62,407 nt of DNA from a virus, in the IMG/VR virus record IMGVR_UViG_3300046794_000255, positions 1 to 62,407 of that record; one strand, written 5' to 3'. The notes under the pieces were generated by a model. That model saw only the letters and a program-made list of their open reading frames with translations, was not told the origin of the DNA and searched no databases. Below are positions 6,753 through 14,780 of this stretch, in pieces. The position numbers and the translations under genes were made by a program. Position 1 is the first letter of the stretch. The number at the start of each line of letters is the position of its first letter.

Positions 6753-9044
6753 TTATTGTGGTTGTGGTGCTACGAGTGCAGGCGCTGCCTGCGGGGGAAC
6801 GGGTGCGGCTTGCGGTGCTGGTGCGGGCAGTTGCGGCGGCAGACCTTGTGCTTGCGGCTGCGGCAGGTTGGTGGGCACCGGCAGGCCATTGGCCCAGCCG
6901 CCTTGCACCATGATGCCGTCCGCGACTCTAGCGATCGTCGGTGCCTGAATCACCTGCAGCGCGGCGCTCATGGCCGAGTTGGCGCCGGTCATGTTGTTGT
7001 TGAACATGACGGAGCGCTGCACGTCGACCTGGGCGCGCTTCTGCTCGGCGCTGGCGCGTTTGTCGTCGATCTCGGCTTCCACCTTGGCCATGCCAAGTTC
7101 GGCCTGCTTCTGTGCCATCTGCGCTTGCGCGGCTTTCGCCTGCTCGGCCTGCATGTCTTCCGGGGTCGGCTCGGTCGCGTCCGGATCTTTCTGGCCGTTC
7201 AGGGCGCGGATGCGCTTGACCAGCTCGTCGCGGTTCTCCACGTCCATGGTGTCGACCCACAGGTCCAGCAACTGCATCGAGATTTCCGGCGGCAGCTTGC
7301 CCAGCAGCTCGCCGAACTGTTCATTGGCGGCCTGGCGCATGGTGACGCGCCAGTCGGCTTCCGAGACGACGAAATCGGCCTTGCTGCGGGTGATGTCGTT
7401 GTCGGGCAAGCCGTCGTTCATGGTGACGAACTCTGGCGCGCCGCGCATGTTAGTGATGCGGAACTGCTTCTGCTCGGTGGCGAACTGCTCCACCAGGCTG
7501 AGTTTCTTCTCGCCGTGGATCTGGTGCGCGAGGCGCAGGTTGTCGAACGGGCCGGACGTGGCCAGCGAACCCTGCTCCTGCCTCGCCTGCACTGCCACGC
7601 CGGAAACCGCATTGGTCTTGCGACCCATCAGCTCGTCGGTGACGCCGCCCACCTGCTGGATCATGCCGACATCGTGGGCCATCAGCTGCATGTGGGCCTG
7701 GTCCATGCCCCGGTCCACATTGAAGCGTACTTTGTCGATCGCGCCATTCTTGACCACGATATTGCCATCCGCACGGTTCTTCTCGACCAGGAACTCCTCG
7801 ATGGTCTGTTCGCTCGACAGCGCGCCTTCCTCGATGATGGTCTTGTTGTTCGAGAGGATGTGCAGCGCCTTCGATGCGCGCTTGTTCACGCCATCCTGAA
7901 TCGGGCGCAGGTTGCGGACAAAACCGTAGGGCATGCCGTCGCGGCCACGGCGGAAGCACCAGATCGGGGTGAGAGTAAAGGTGTTGTGGCGGTAGATGCT
8001 CGGCGCGTCGTACAGGATCTCCTTCGGCGTCATGATCGCCAGACGCATGCGCATCATGGTCTTCTTGACCAGTTTGGCCGCGCCGGTGTCCACCTGCTCC
8101 TTGTGGCGCGGGTCGTTCTCGTCGTAGATCTGGCCGTTGAACGGCCCGCCGCGCAGCTTTTCCACGTCTTCCGGGTTGCGGTACTCGGCCTGGATCAGGC
8201 GCACGCGGCGGCGCTTGAACTCGGACATGGAGCGCCCGGTTGCGGTGTCGCGGTCGACTTCGCCCTGGTCCATGGCCACGTCGCCATCCACGCCGTCATA
8301 GCCGGTCAGCACGCTGGATTCCTGCACGGAGCGGTCGATCTTGTCGACGGCGCCGGGGATGTGCTTGAACATGGACTTGGCCACATCCTCGTCGACCCAG
8401 CGGATGCGGAACAGGTAGCGCCAGTCGTCCTGGGTGATCTTGCTGCCGGCAGAATCCCAGATGACGTTGCGCCACGATTCGCTGCGTTCGAAGATCGGTT
8501 CGCCATCATCCTCGTCCTGCAGGCCGCATTCCAGCCAGCCCACGCCGACCTTGGCCGCGTCTTCGAAGCCGGCCGAGCGGTGAAAACCGGCGCGGTTCAC
8601 GTCGGACAGGTATTTCATATACTTGCTCTTGCGCTCGGCGGGCTTGCTGTCTTCCTTCCCGCGCGGCAGGATCTTGTCGTCGGTGCGCCCGCGCTTTTCA
8701 CTGCCGAAGATCCAGTTCAGCGAGACGGCCAGGACGTTGTAGACCGTGGGCGGCTGGCCGCGCTCGTGCAGGATCTGGAGTTCTTCTTCGGACAGCTGGA
8801 TGCCGTCGTAATAGTCCTCGTCCAGCGCCTGTTCGAAGCGGTTCGGCCCCTGGATCTCCAGTTCGCGGCGGTAGAAGGACATCAGGCGGCCGTGGACTTC
8901 CTGCATCCGTTCTTCCTCGACGCGCTCGGCGGTGCCCAGCTCGGTTTCGGGAGCGATCGGCTCGTCCTTGGCGCGGCCACGGTCGGCGGGGGCGCCCTTG
9001 ATGACCTTGCGGCGCTTCGGGTTGTTCAGGTCAGGGGCGTCCAT
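6753..9044 (-). CDS. Portal protein
   Basis: 763 residues from the ATG at 9042-9044, chosen because GGAG lies 5 bases upstream and the family begins near MDAPDLNNPKRRKV; a longer open frame to 9119 has no such site. Portal hallmarks: the N-terminal FYRRELEIQGPNRFEQALDE segment with YYDG; PTVYNVLAVSLNWIFGSEKR; GVGWLEC; and VIWDSAGSKITQDDWRYLF. A long helical, Q/A-rich C-terminus (from about residue 620) would form the barrel and crown. Length is in the range of podoviral portals of the P22/N4 type. It forms the dodecameric DNA channel with TerL docked during packaging. Confidence 0.9.
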   Translation of the reverse strand: MDAPDLNNPKRRKVIKGAPADRGRAKDEPIAPETELGTAERVEEERMQEVHGRLMSFYRRELEIQGPNRFEQALDEDYYDGIQLSEEELQILHERGQPPTVYNVLAVSLNWIFGSEKRGRTDDKILPRGKEDSKPAERKSKYMKYLSDVNRAGFHRSAGFEDAAKVGVGWLECGLQDEDDGEPIFERSESWRNVIWDSAGSKITQDDWRYLFRIRWVDEDVAKSMFKHIPGAVDKIDRSVQESSVLTGYDGVDGDVAMDQGEVDRDTATGRSMSEFKRRRVRLIQAEYRNPEDVEKLRGGPFNGQIYDENDPRHKEQVDTGAAKLVKKTMMRMRLAIMTPKEILYDAPSIYRHNTFTLTPIWCFRRGRDGMPYGFVRNLRPIQDGVNKRASKALHILSNNKTIIEEGALSSEQTIEEFLVEKNRADGNIVVKNGAIDKVRFNVDRGMDQAHMQLMAHDVGMIQQVGGVTDELMGRKTNAVSGVAVQARQEQGSLATSGPFDNLRLAHQIHGEKKLSLVEQFATEQKQFRITNMRGAPEFVTMNDGLPDNDITRSKADFVVSEADWRVTMRQAANEQFGELLGKLPPEISMQLLDLWVDTMDVENRDELVKRIRALNGQKDPDATEPTPEDMQAEQAKAAQAQMAQKQAELGMAKVEAEIDDKRASAEQKRAQVDVQRSVMFNNNMTGANSAMSAALQVIQAPTIARVADGIMVQGGWANGLPVPTNLPQPQAQGLPPQLPAPAPQAAPVPPQAAPALVAPQPQ

Positions 9045-9063
9045 GCTTCTCCGCTTCAGTGGT

Positions 9064-9495
9064 TCAGGCTTGCGCCAGGGGTTGGTAGTCCAGCACTTCC
9101 ATCGAGCGCTTCCTGCCATCGATCGTCACGCTCGCGTCCGCCACCACGATGGCCTGCGTCGGGTTCGGGCGCATCCGGATCAGGTCGCCAAGGTGGCTGT
9201 GAATCAGTTCGGCCACCTTGTGCGCATTCGACATGCAGTCGTCCATGCCCAGCATGCCGAGGAAGATGGATGCTGCTCGTGCCAGATATTGCGGCTCATT
9301 ATATTTCCAAGCGGCACTTAAAGCTACAACACAGGGCTTGAATCCGCTTCGGCGGTAGCGCGGCACGATGACGAGGCAGGGTTCATAGTCCTGCTGGTCC
9401 GGGTTGTAGACCCAGGTGCCCACGCAGACCAGGTCGCCGGATGGGCGCACGAACTGGTGGCGGGTCAGGTCGATGGCGTAGCGGCTCTGACTCAT
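9064..9495 (-). CDS. Conserved phage protein of unknown function (143 aa)
   Basis: 143 residues beginning SQSRYAIDLTRHQFVRPSGD, with GTWVYNPDQQDYEPCLVIVP. The middle, ALSAAWKYNEPQYLARAASIF, is helical. It overlaps the gene upstream by 4 bases (ATGA) and precedes the portal gene. The position suggests a packaging- or head-related accessory role, but no motif identifies it. Confidence 0.5.
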   Translation of the reverse strand: MSQSRYAIDLTRHQFVRPSGDLVCVGTWVYNPDQQDYEPCLVIVPRYRRSGFKPCVVALSAAWKYNEPQYLARAASIFLGMLGMDDCMSNAHKVAELIHSHLGDLIRMRPNPTQAIVVADASVTIDGRKRSMEVLDYQPLAQA

Positions 9496-9950
9496 GCCCC
9501 ATCCTTCGGATGAACGTCGCAGGAGTCCATTTCGATGCAGATGTGTTCGCTGACCTTGATGACATATTTCACCTTGTCTTCATGGAAATAGACGGCGGTG
9601 ACTTTGCCTTCGACCTTTACGTCGTCGCCGATCTTGTGGCGCGATTCCAGGCCGTTGTGCTTCGGGGCGGGCTGCTGGCTCAGGTTCTGGATGGTCAGCA
9701 CGCCGTCCTCGCGGTTCATCAGCTTGAACTCGGCGCCGACCGGCAGCATGCCGCCGAACTGGCGGAATACGTCGCTGCTGTAGCGGATGCCGTTGATTAC
9801 CAGAACATCGTCCTTCTCGTCGTAGTGACTGGAAAGCTTCGGCGCCGGCCGGCCCAGCGGCTCGTCGGTGATGCGAGTCACCTTCTCGATCATTTCCTTG
9901 TCTTCCTTCAGCATCTGTCGATGCAGTGCTTCGTTTTTGTCGCCACTCAT
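9492..9950 (-). CDS. Hypothetical protein with OB/SH3-like beta region (152 aa)
   Basis: 152 residues. The N-terminal 45 are charged and helical (HRQMLKEDKEMIEKVTRITD). The rest is a run of beta strands, for example KIGDDVKVEGKVTAVYFHED, which has the look of a small barrel. Start and stop overlap neighbouring genes (ATGA on both sides). Function unknown. Confidence 0.5.
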   Translation of the reverse strand: MSGDKNEALHRQMLKEDKEMIEKVTRITDEPLGRPAPKLSSHYDEKDDVLVINGIRYSSDVFRQFGGMLPVGAEFKLMNREDGVLTIQNLSQQPAPKHNGLESRHKIGDDVKVEGKVTAVYFHEDKVKYVIKVSEHICIEMDSCDVHPKDGA

Positions 9951-10108
9951 TCATTTTCTCCTTGTTCATCGGTTGCCGGTCGTGCCGGGTAGTGCGAAAA
10001 CGTGCCATCGTTCAGGCGTTCGCGGGCGGTGCGCTGCATGGCGGCCAGGTTGGCGGATGCGTCCATGCGCTCCTGCAGTTCGGTGGGGTAGTCCATGTGC
10101 CGCCTCAT
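9947..10108 (-). CDS. Small hypothetical protein (53 aa)
   Basis: A 53-codon frame bridging two confirmed genes with no gap: its ATG overlaps the preceding TGA at 10105-10108 and its own TGA overlaps the next ATG at 9947-9950. An in-frame ATG at 10094-10096 is preceded by GAGGCGG. The product is polar and helical (DYPTELQERMDASANLAAMQ). The double stop/start overlap is the main evidence that it is translated. Confidence 0.65.
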   Translation of the reverse strand: MRRHMDYPTELQERMDASANLAAMQRTARERLNDGTFSHYPARPATDEQGENE

Positions 10109-10380
10109 ACGACCGAGCGCTGATAGGCAGCCTGGAATGCGTCATCGTCTAGCACCTGCATGCCATCCGGATGGCGGACGAGCCACTGGCCTGCACTGAC
10201 CACCACGTCACTGTCGCCCTCGCGGATCGTGGCGGTGACAAGGCGGCCGTCGACCTTAACCTGCACGTCCCGACCATCCACGCCGTCATCCAGGCGCACG
10301 AAGCAGATCAGGTCCGGCAGGACATACAGGTTTTCGAAATAGAAGGCGTCGTAGGACTCGTGGCGCGGAATGACTTTCAT
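10105..10380 (-). CDS. Small beta-type hypothetical protein (91 aa)
   Basis: Starts at ATG 10378-10380 behind a strong AAGGAG. The 91-residue product begins KVIPRHESYDAFYFENLYVL and alternates strands (DVQVKVDGRLVTATIREGD, QWLVRHPDGMQVLDDDAF). The SAGQWLVRHPDG stretch resembles small phage proteins encoded near terminase genes. Function unknown. Confidence 0.55.
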   Translation of the reverse strand: MKVIPRHESYDAFYFENLYVLPDLICFVRLDDGVDGRDVQVKVDGRLVTATIREGDSDVVVSAGQWLVRHPDGMQVLDDDAFQAAYQRSVV

Positions 10381-10402
10381 GGTGGTTTTCTCCTTGTGGT
10401 TA

Positions 10403-11971
10403 TCAGCTGGCCTTCCAGCTGGTGGTCTTGCGCTTCCATGGGCTGGCACCGGCGCCGCTGACGCTAATCAGGCCGGCAGCGCGTGCCTGTGCGAACTGGC
10501 GGAAGCTGTCGGCGCCTTCGGTGTGGATGTTCTTGAGCGGCTGGTCGGTGAAGCACTGCTGCTGCTCGTTGAACTTCTTGCGGTACATCTCCAGGTGGAC
10601 GAAGCCCTCCTTCGTCCCTTCCTTGTCGAATACGCAGGTGGCGAAGGCATCGCGGGTGGCGTTGATGCCGTGCTGCAGCTCGGACACGACCGGCACGATC
10701 TCGATGCGGCGCAGGCCCAGGTTCTCCAGCATCTGCTGCGGGCTGAGGTTTTCCAACTCGCCCTGGCGGACATGGGCGCCATCGTGCGGCAGGAAGTGCT
10801 GGCCCCACACATAGCCGAGCTTCTGCATCTCCTTGACGAAGTGGGCGTAGGGTTCGCCCCAGCCCTCGATGAAGTTGATGAAGTGGTCGCGCAGGCCCAC
10901 GCGCTGGTGGAACCAGATGGCGGTGCCGTCGCCGTGGCCGATGTCCCAGAACGTGTTGACCGGCACGCCGGGCAGGTAGGGCACGTCGGTGAGGCGGCCA
11001 TCGCGGCGCACGGCGGCGATCTGCTCGCGGTAATAGGTTCCTTCGGTCGACACCTGGAAGCTCTCCTTGAACGTGGATGGGTATTCCTGCCACATGCGTT
11101 CGGGCCGGCCGGCAAAGTCCGTATCGCGGGTGGCGATGTACCAGGCGCGCTGGTCCGGCTCGATCTTCTGGCCGACCTCGGCTTCCAAGGCATCGAAATA
11201 CTTGTGATCTTTCTCGCTGATCGCCACCGTGGCGGCCGGCAGGCGGTAATTCGGCTCCTGCCACCAGGCATAGAAGTGCAGGCGGTAGTCGCGCGGCGTC
11301 AGCGGGCGCTGCTCCTGGGCGGTGGCGTCCGACTTCTGGGCGATCTCGTAGAACTCGCCTTCGCGGCCTTCCGTGGTCGACTCGATCACCAGCACGCCGG
11401 TCAGCGGTACGGCGGGAATCGAGCCGGTGACGACCTCGCGCGCCTTGTCCGGGTACTTGGCGCAGATCTTGCCGAATTCCGAGATGTGCAGGCGGTGGAT
11501 GGTGCCGCCGCGCACCGATGTCGCCACGCGGATCACGCTGTTGTTGGCGAAGCGCAGTTCGGTGGCCGTGCATTTCTTCAGCGGCAAGGCGGCGCGCAGC
11601 TCATCGGGCAGGTTTTCGTAGGCGAAGCGCACCTTGTCGTTGAAGATCGCCTCGGCCGTCTCGCGGTCCTGGGCGATGATGCCGCAGCGGCTATTCGGGT
11701 TGAACAGCGCGTGGTCGAGCCACAGGATGCAGATCAGGGTGGTGAAGCCAAGCTGACGGGCCTTGACGATCACGTTTCTTGCCCACATCCGCTTGATGAA
11801 GCGAATCTGCGCCCTATTGGGGACGAACGGCATCACCAATCCATCTGCATCGCCGTCACCCTTCACGATGATGCGATAGAGCGCCCCAGAACAGATTCTC
11901 CACATGGGATCACCCAGCTTTGCGGCCAGATCATCCAACGCCAACTGCTCGACGTTGCTTGTGCCCGTCAT
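10403..11971 (-). CDS. terL: Terminase large subunit (packaging ATPase/nuclease)
   Basis: 522 residues. ATPase domain: Walker A-like KARQLGFTT at about 70-78, Walker B RLHISEFG at 160-167 with catalytic Glu165, and coupling motif ESTTEG at 197-202. Nuclease domain: NTFWDIGHGDGTAIWF with Asp343, and LPHDGAH near 395-401, which supply metal-binding acids of the RNase H-like fold. It cuts concatemeric DNA and drives it through the portal. It is separated from the small subunit only by a GIY-YIG endonuclease gene, with 4-base overlaps on both sides. The start overlaps the preceding TGA. The packaging strategy cannot be read from this sequence alone. Confidence 0.95.
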   Translation of the reverse strand: MTGTSNVEQLALDDLAAKLGDPMWRICSGALYRIIVKGDGDADGLVMPFVPNRAQIRFIKRMWARNVIVKARQLGFTTLICILWLDHALFNPNSRCGIIAQDRETAEAIFNDKVRFAYENLPDELRAALPLKKCTATELRFANNSVIRVATSVRGGTIHRLHISEFGKICAKYPDKAREVVTGSIPAVPLTGVLVIESTTEGREGEFYEIAQKSDATAQEQRPLTPRDYRLHFYAWWQEPNYRLPAATVAISEKDHKYFDALEAEVGQKIEPDQRAWYIATRDTDFAGRPERMWQEYPSTFKESFQVSTEGTYYREQIAAVRRDGRLTDVPYLPGVPVNTFWDIGHGDGTAIWFHQRVGLRDHFINFIEGWGEPYAHFVKEMQKLGYVWGQHFLPHDGAHVRQGELENLSPQQMLENLGLRRIEIVPVVSELQHGINATRDAFATCVFDKEGTKEGFVHLEMYRKKFNEQQQCFTDQPLKNIHTEGADSFRQFAQARAAGLISVSGAGASPWKRKTTSWKAS

Positions 11972-12612
11972 AGCTCCAGGCTCGCGATGTACTTGTGCAC
12001 GTTTTGGTGCGGCAGGCCGAAAATGCCACCGATGGCGCGCAGACTATGCCCCTCCAGCTTCAGTATTGCCATCTGCAGGCGGTGAATCTCCGTGTACCTG
12101 CTTCGTGCGCGCGCCGATGCGGCCTGCTTTACCTTTGTTTCTTCGGTTGCCTTTGCGCCCTTGCGGCGCGCTGAAAGGTGCTCGCTGAACTCCTTGGTCC
12201 GCTTCTTGCCGCGAACAGCTGCGACCATCGCAAGCTGTTGGGCGGTGTTGTCACGGCGCTTAGCAGCGTCCGACATCCGGCGCCGAGTCTCGTCCGAAGC
12301 GCGCCAGCCTGCCGTGTTTCCTGCAGTCGGCGCTAGGTTATATCCAATCTCGACCGCCTTGTCTTCATCCAGAAATGCTTGCTCGATGGATTCCAGATCG
12401 TCGCGATTGAACACGCTGAAGACCATGGAGAACTGAAACGCGGCCTCGCCGTGCTTATTCCATGCTGCTTGCAACTTGGCATTGCCATGCGCACCACGCC
12501 GCAGACGGCTCATGTGCTCCGACTTGCGGCGCTGGCAGTCTTGGCTTGAGCCTAGATATCGCCGCCCATTCATCACGTTCAGGATCTGGTAAATGCCGCA
12601 GTTCGTCATCAA
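11968..12612 (-). CDS. Free-standing GIY-YIG homing endonuclease
   Basis: 214 residues with the GIY-YIG core at the N-terminus: GIYQILNVMNGRRYLGSS at residues 6-23, then an R/K-rich helix (CQRRKSEHMSRLRRG), and a conserved Glu in LESIEQAFLDE. The C-terminal half is basic, with NUMOD-like repeats (ASDETRRRMSDAAKRR) and a final HTH-like segment (GHSLRAIGGIFGLPHQNVHK), consistent with DNA-recognition modules. It is inserted between the two terminase genes, overlapping each by 4 bases, a classic site for a mobile endonuclease that spreads between related phages. Catalytic residues appear intact. Confidence 0.9.
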   Translation of the reverse strand: MMTNCGIYQILNVMNGRRYLGSSQDCQRRKSEHMSRLRRGAHGNAKLQAAWNKHGEAAFQFSMVFSVFNRDDLESIEQAFLDEDKAVEIGYNLAPTAGNTAGWRASDETRRRMSDAAKRRDNTAQQLAMVAAVRGKKRTKEFSEHLSARRKGAKATEETKVKQAASARARSRYTEIHRLQMAILKLEGHSLRAIGGIFGLPHQNVHKYIASLEL

Positions 12613-13358
12613 TCTTCCTCGTCCGGCAGGTTCGATGCGATCGGCAGCGCGGTGCCAGAGATGCGCTCCAGTAGCGACACGATCGGATTATCCTTCTGCC
12701 CGCCGTGGTTCACGTCGACCCGCTCGCCGTAGCGCTTCGGGTCCCACTTGGCCAGCAGCTTCAGGCGCGTCTCGATGCGCAGCTTCGACCTGCTGATCCA
12801 TTCAGTATTGGCGCGCTCGCCGTTCTCGCCGAACAGCGTGTCGTTGTCCGTGTCGTCCGCAATGGCGAAGCATTCCTGCGCGATGGCATCGAAGCCCAGT
12901 TCCCGCGCGTGTGCGAAGCGTAGGGAAAACGCCTTGTCGTTGGCCTTCCAGTCGTACACCGTGGTCCAGTGCGGCATGCGCGGGTCGCGGCAGATCTGGC
13001 GCAGTGTTTCCCCTTCTGCAATACGCTCGCAAATCTCATCGGCCAGCGCCTGGGTGAACGAGGATGGACGGCCTGGCGGACGCTTTTCCGGCGCTTTTGC
13101 CCCAGATTTCACAGTTGACGTGTCCTGGCGCGGGATTTTCGCTGCCTTTTTGTTCTCTGGTGCAACATTGTGAACTTTTTCACCTGCTTTCCTGGCCGGC
13201 TTGCCCGTTGCCAGCGCCTTGTCGATGGCCGCCTTGCGCTGTTCCTCGCTCATCCCTGTCGTGTCGACCACCTTCCAGTTCTTGGATGGGCGTGGCTTTG
13301 CCTGCTGAGCAGGTGCAGCTGGGCTTTCCGGTGCTGGTGTGGTCTTCTTGGTCGGCAT
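12609..13358 (-). CDS. terS: Terminase small subunit
   Basis: 249 residues. The N-terminal 95 are disordered and basic/A-P-rich. The core begins RPPGRPSSFTQALADEICER and continues with an HTH-like TLRQICRDPRMPHWTTVYDW, then FAHARELGFDAIAQECFAIAD and a lysine-rich LKLLAKWDPKRYGE. This matches the terminase-small-subunit-like family with an N-terminal DNA-binding HTH and a helical oligomerisation region. It should recognise the packaging start site and load TerL. The disordered arm is longer than in most relatives I know. Confidence 0.85.
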   Translation of the reverse strand: MPTKKTTPAPESPAAPAQQAKPRPSKNWKVVDTTGMSEEQRKAAIDKALATGKPARKAGEKVHNVAPENKKAAKIPRQDTSTVKSGAKAPEKRPPGRPSSFTQALADEICERIAEGETLRQICRDPRMPHWTTVYDWKANDKAFSLRFAHARELGFDAIAQECFAIADDTDNDTLFGENGERANTEWISRSKLRIETRLKLLAKWDPKRYGERVDVNHGGQKDNPIVSLLERISGTALPIASNLPDEED

Positions 13359-13392
13359 GGGTCAGTGGTGCTATGTGGTAAATAGTTGCCTT

Positions 13393-13422
13393 ATATTATC
13401 ACTGGATGATGTCTGCTGGAAA
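13393..13422 (-). promoter_or_regulatory. Candidate extended -10 promoter ahead of the terminase genes
   Basis: Minus strand -10 TAATAT (13393-13398) preceded by TGA, giving a TGn extended -10, with TTTCCA (13417-13422) 18 bases upstream. It lies in the 66-base gap before the terminase small-subunit gene and could start the packaging/head transcript. The -35 is weak. Confidence 0.45.
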
Positions 13423-13424
13423 CA

Positions 13425-13559
13425 TCAGTAATGGCCCGGCGCGGTGCTGCGGAAGATCAGGATGCCCAGGAAGCGCCAGCTGATCCTGGTGTGGCAGATG
13501 CGCGCGGACGGGCGGTTCGGGTCGGTGATGTAGATCTCGTCCGTGGTCTTGGTGAGCAT
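13425..13559 (-). CDS. Small basic hypothetical protein (44 aa)
   Basis: ATG 13557-13559 follows AAGGACACCAAC. The product begins MLTKTTDEIYITDPNRPSAR and contains a hydrophobic basic core (TRISWRFLGILIFRS). It shares its MLTKTT start and the pattern of its core with the 52-residue protein encoded immediately upstream, so the pair may be diverged tandem duplicates. Function unknown; it could associate with the membrane. Confidence 0.55.
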   Translation of the reverse strand: MLTKTTDEIYITDPNRPSARICHTRISWRFLGILIFRSTAPGHY

Positions 13560-13569
13560 GTTGGTGTCC

Positions 13570-13728
13570 TTACGGCAGGAGCGCCGGGCCGTGCTGGTGG
13601 ATCAGGGCGATGTCGACGATCTTGCGGTAGATGGCGATGCCCCACAGGCTGTAGGTGACGATGATCTGCTTGCGCATGGCGCCATCGGCGGCGTCCTGCT
13701 CGGCGCTGGTGGTGGTCTTGGTCAGCAT
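13570..13728 (-). CDS. Small hypothetical protein (52 aa)
   Basis: ATG 13726-13728 is preceded by AGGAG at good spacing; a longer open frame upstream lacks support. The product begins MLTKTTTSAEQDAADGAMRK and continues with a hydrophobic segment (IIVTYSLWGIAIYRKIVDIA). It resembles the neighbouring 44-residue protein in its first six residues and its amphipathic core. Function unknown. Confidence 0.6.
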   Translation of the reverse strand: MLTKTTTSAEQDAADGAMRKQIIVTYSLWGIAIYRKIVDIALIHQHGPALLP

Positions 13729-13744
13729 GGTCTTCTCCTGTCGG

Positions 13745-14023
13745 TTAGGTGCGAGCGAACGAAGCTTCGCCCTTTTGCGGGGCGCGGTCGCGGGGGAATA
13801 CGACGTTGATGCGGCGCAATTCAATGCCGATCTCGTTCTTGATGCAGAGGTTGACCGTGCTATTGTCGTTGATGTGGCAGACGACAGCGGCGAAGGGTTG
13901 GTCGTGAGCAATGCTTTGCTCGTAGGGGAAGGGCCAGTAGTGGACCGTCTGGCCGACGATCAGCGGGGTGCGGATCGGTTGCGGCGCGGCCAGGGCGGCA
14001 TTCTGCAGGTGGGCGGGATGCAT
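13745..14023 (-). CDS. Conserved small phage protein (92 aa)
   Basis: 92 residues containing HYWPFPYEQS and FAAVVCHINDNSTVNLCIKN, followed by a beta strand and INVVFPRDRAP. The I/V-x-H-I-N-D-x-S-x-V-N-L pattern recurs in small phage proteins of early/middle operons that I have seen annotated only as hypothetical. Its start codon lies in an 11-bp inverted repeat (14018-14055), so translation may be controlled by a hairpin. Confidence 0.65.
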   Translation of the reverse strand: MHPAHLQNAALAAPQPIRTPLIVGQTVHYWPFPYEQSIAHDQPFAAVVCHINDNSTVNLCIKNEIGIELRRINVVFPRDRAPQKGEASFART

Positions 14024-14055
14024 TTCAGGACTCCGATTGTTGTTCTGAAATGCAT
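14018..14055 (-). promoter_or_regulatory. Hairpin enclosing a ribosome site and start codon
   Basis: A perfect 11-bp inverted repeat: 14045-14055 (ATGCATTTCAG in the transcript) pairs with 14018-14028 (CTGAAATGCAT), leaving a 16-base loop. In the message the GGAG ribosome site falls in the loop while the AUG of the 92-residue gene is in the 3' arm. Upstream, 14063-14082 forms a second inverted repeat (CCTATG-N8-CATAGG). This is an obvious candidate for translational control. Confidence 0.6.
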
Positions 14056-14107
14056 TTTATTTCCTATGTTCATTATCATAGGTTGCTCCAAAGCCACACT
14101 TGCGGCT

Positions 14108-14320
14108 TTATTTATCGCCTTCGTCCTTGGCGCGCGGGGAGCGCATGTTGTGGCGCCGCTCCTGGCCGCTGCGGCGCTCGTCGATCCCTTGCGGCGGGGC
14201 GCCCGGCCCCAGGCGGCGGTCGCCGGCGGGTGACTTCTTCGGCTTCTCCCGCTCGCGCCGCATCTGCTCATCAATGTTGCGGTAGATGTCCTCGATCGTC
14301 TGGGTGAGACTGTCGCGCAT
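14108..14320 (-). CDS. Small charged hypothetical protein (70 aa)
   Basis: ATG 14318-14320 follows AAGAGGTG. The product starts with a helix (DSLTQTIEDIYRNIDEQMRR) and continues as a very basic, R/K/G/P-rich tail (DERRSGQERRHNMRSPRAK). It may bind nucleic acid through the tail, but there is no recognisable domain. Its stop overlaps a short hairpin (14090-14109). Confidence 0.5.
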   Translation of the reverse strand: MRDSLTQTIEDIYRNIDEQMRREREKPKKSPAGDRRLGPGAPPQGIDERRSGQERRHNMRSPRAKDEGDK

Positions 14321-14388
14321 GATGCACCTCTTGGAGTGGTGGGCCGGGCTTGCCGCCGGCTGGCTTATTTCCTGACTGAATTATGCCG

Positions 14389-14607
14389 CTACCACTCCTT
14401 CCGGGGAAGCAGGCGCGCGGTCAGGGTTTCGGTGTCGATTTCGATGCGGCCGTAGTCGCCGTATTCGAAGTATTCGTCGCTGAACGCCTCCTGCGCTTCT
14501 TCCATGCGCGGGGTGATGTCCTTCTCGTCTTCCGGCAGCGGGTGGCGGCCGTTGATGATGTCGTAGATGGCGTCCGGATTTTTGAACGGGATGATGACTT
14601 TGCTCAT
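14389..14607 (-). CDS. Small acidic hypothetical protein (72 aa)
   Basis: 72 residues, strongly acidic (EEAQEAFSDEYFEYGDYGRI), beginning SKVIIPFKNPDAIYDIINGR. The ATG overlaps the TGA of the preceding gene. A K/R-rich C-terminus (TLTARLLPRKEW) ends the protein. The high acidity makes a DNA-mimic or protein-inhibitor role conceivable, but there is no direct evidence. Confidence 0.55.
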   Translation of the reverse strand: MSKVIIPFKNPDAIYDIINGRHPLPEDEKDITPRMEEAQEAFSDEYFEYGDYGRIEIDTETLTARLLPRKEW

Positions 14608-14780
14608 TTCTGCATTCCTTTCTTCTCGCGCTCGGCGAAGAGTTTTTTACAGGTGCGGCTGTTGTACAGCGCGCCAGGGGTGATGCCGAACTTCAGCGCG
14701 GCCTGGTAGCGGGTCAGCTTCGGATCGGCGCGCAGGGCGTCAATCGCGTCTTCGACTTCCTTTTTTCTCATGCCGGCCAT
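14604..14780 (-). CDS. Small HTH-type DNA-binding protein (58 aa)
   Basis: Its ATG (14778-14780) overlaps the preceding TGA and its TGA overlaps the next ATG. The product, starting AGMRKKEVEDAIDALRADPK, has a clear helix-turn-helix in LTRYQAALKFGITPGALYNS followed by a basic tail. This layout is that of a small homeodomain-like or Psq-type DNA-binding protein. It may regulate middle genes. Confidence 0.65.
   Translation of the reverse strand: MAGMRKKEVEDAIDALRADPKLTRYQAALKFGITPGALYNSRTCKKLFAEREKKGMQK

Noticed and set aside
6693-9341. Very long plus-strand open frame opposite the portal gene
   Set aside because: It is a GC-rich antisense shadow: composition is H/R/L-rich with no domain, no ribosome site, and it mirrors the portal codon pattern. 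The same holds for the long plus-strand frames at 1968-3539, 3608-5281, 10370-12085, 38798-40879, 43179-45716, 47314-49371, 49480-50979 and 60398-62287.
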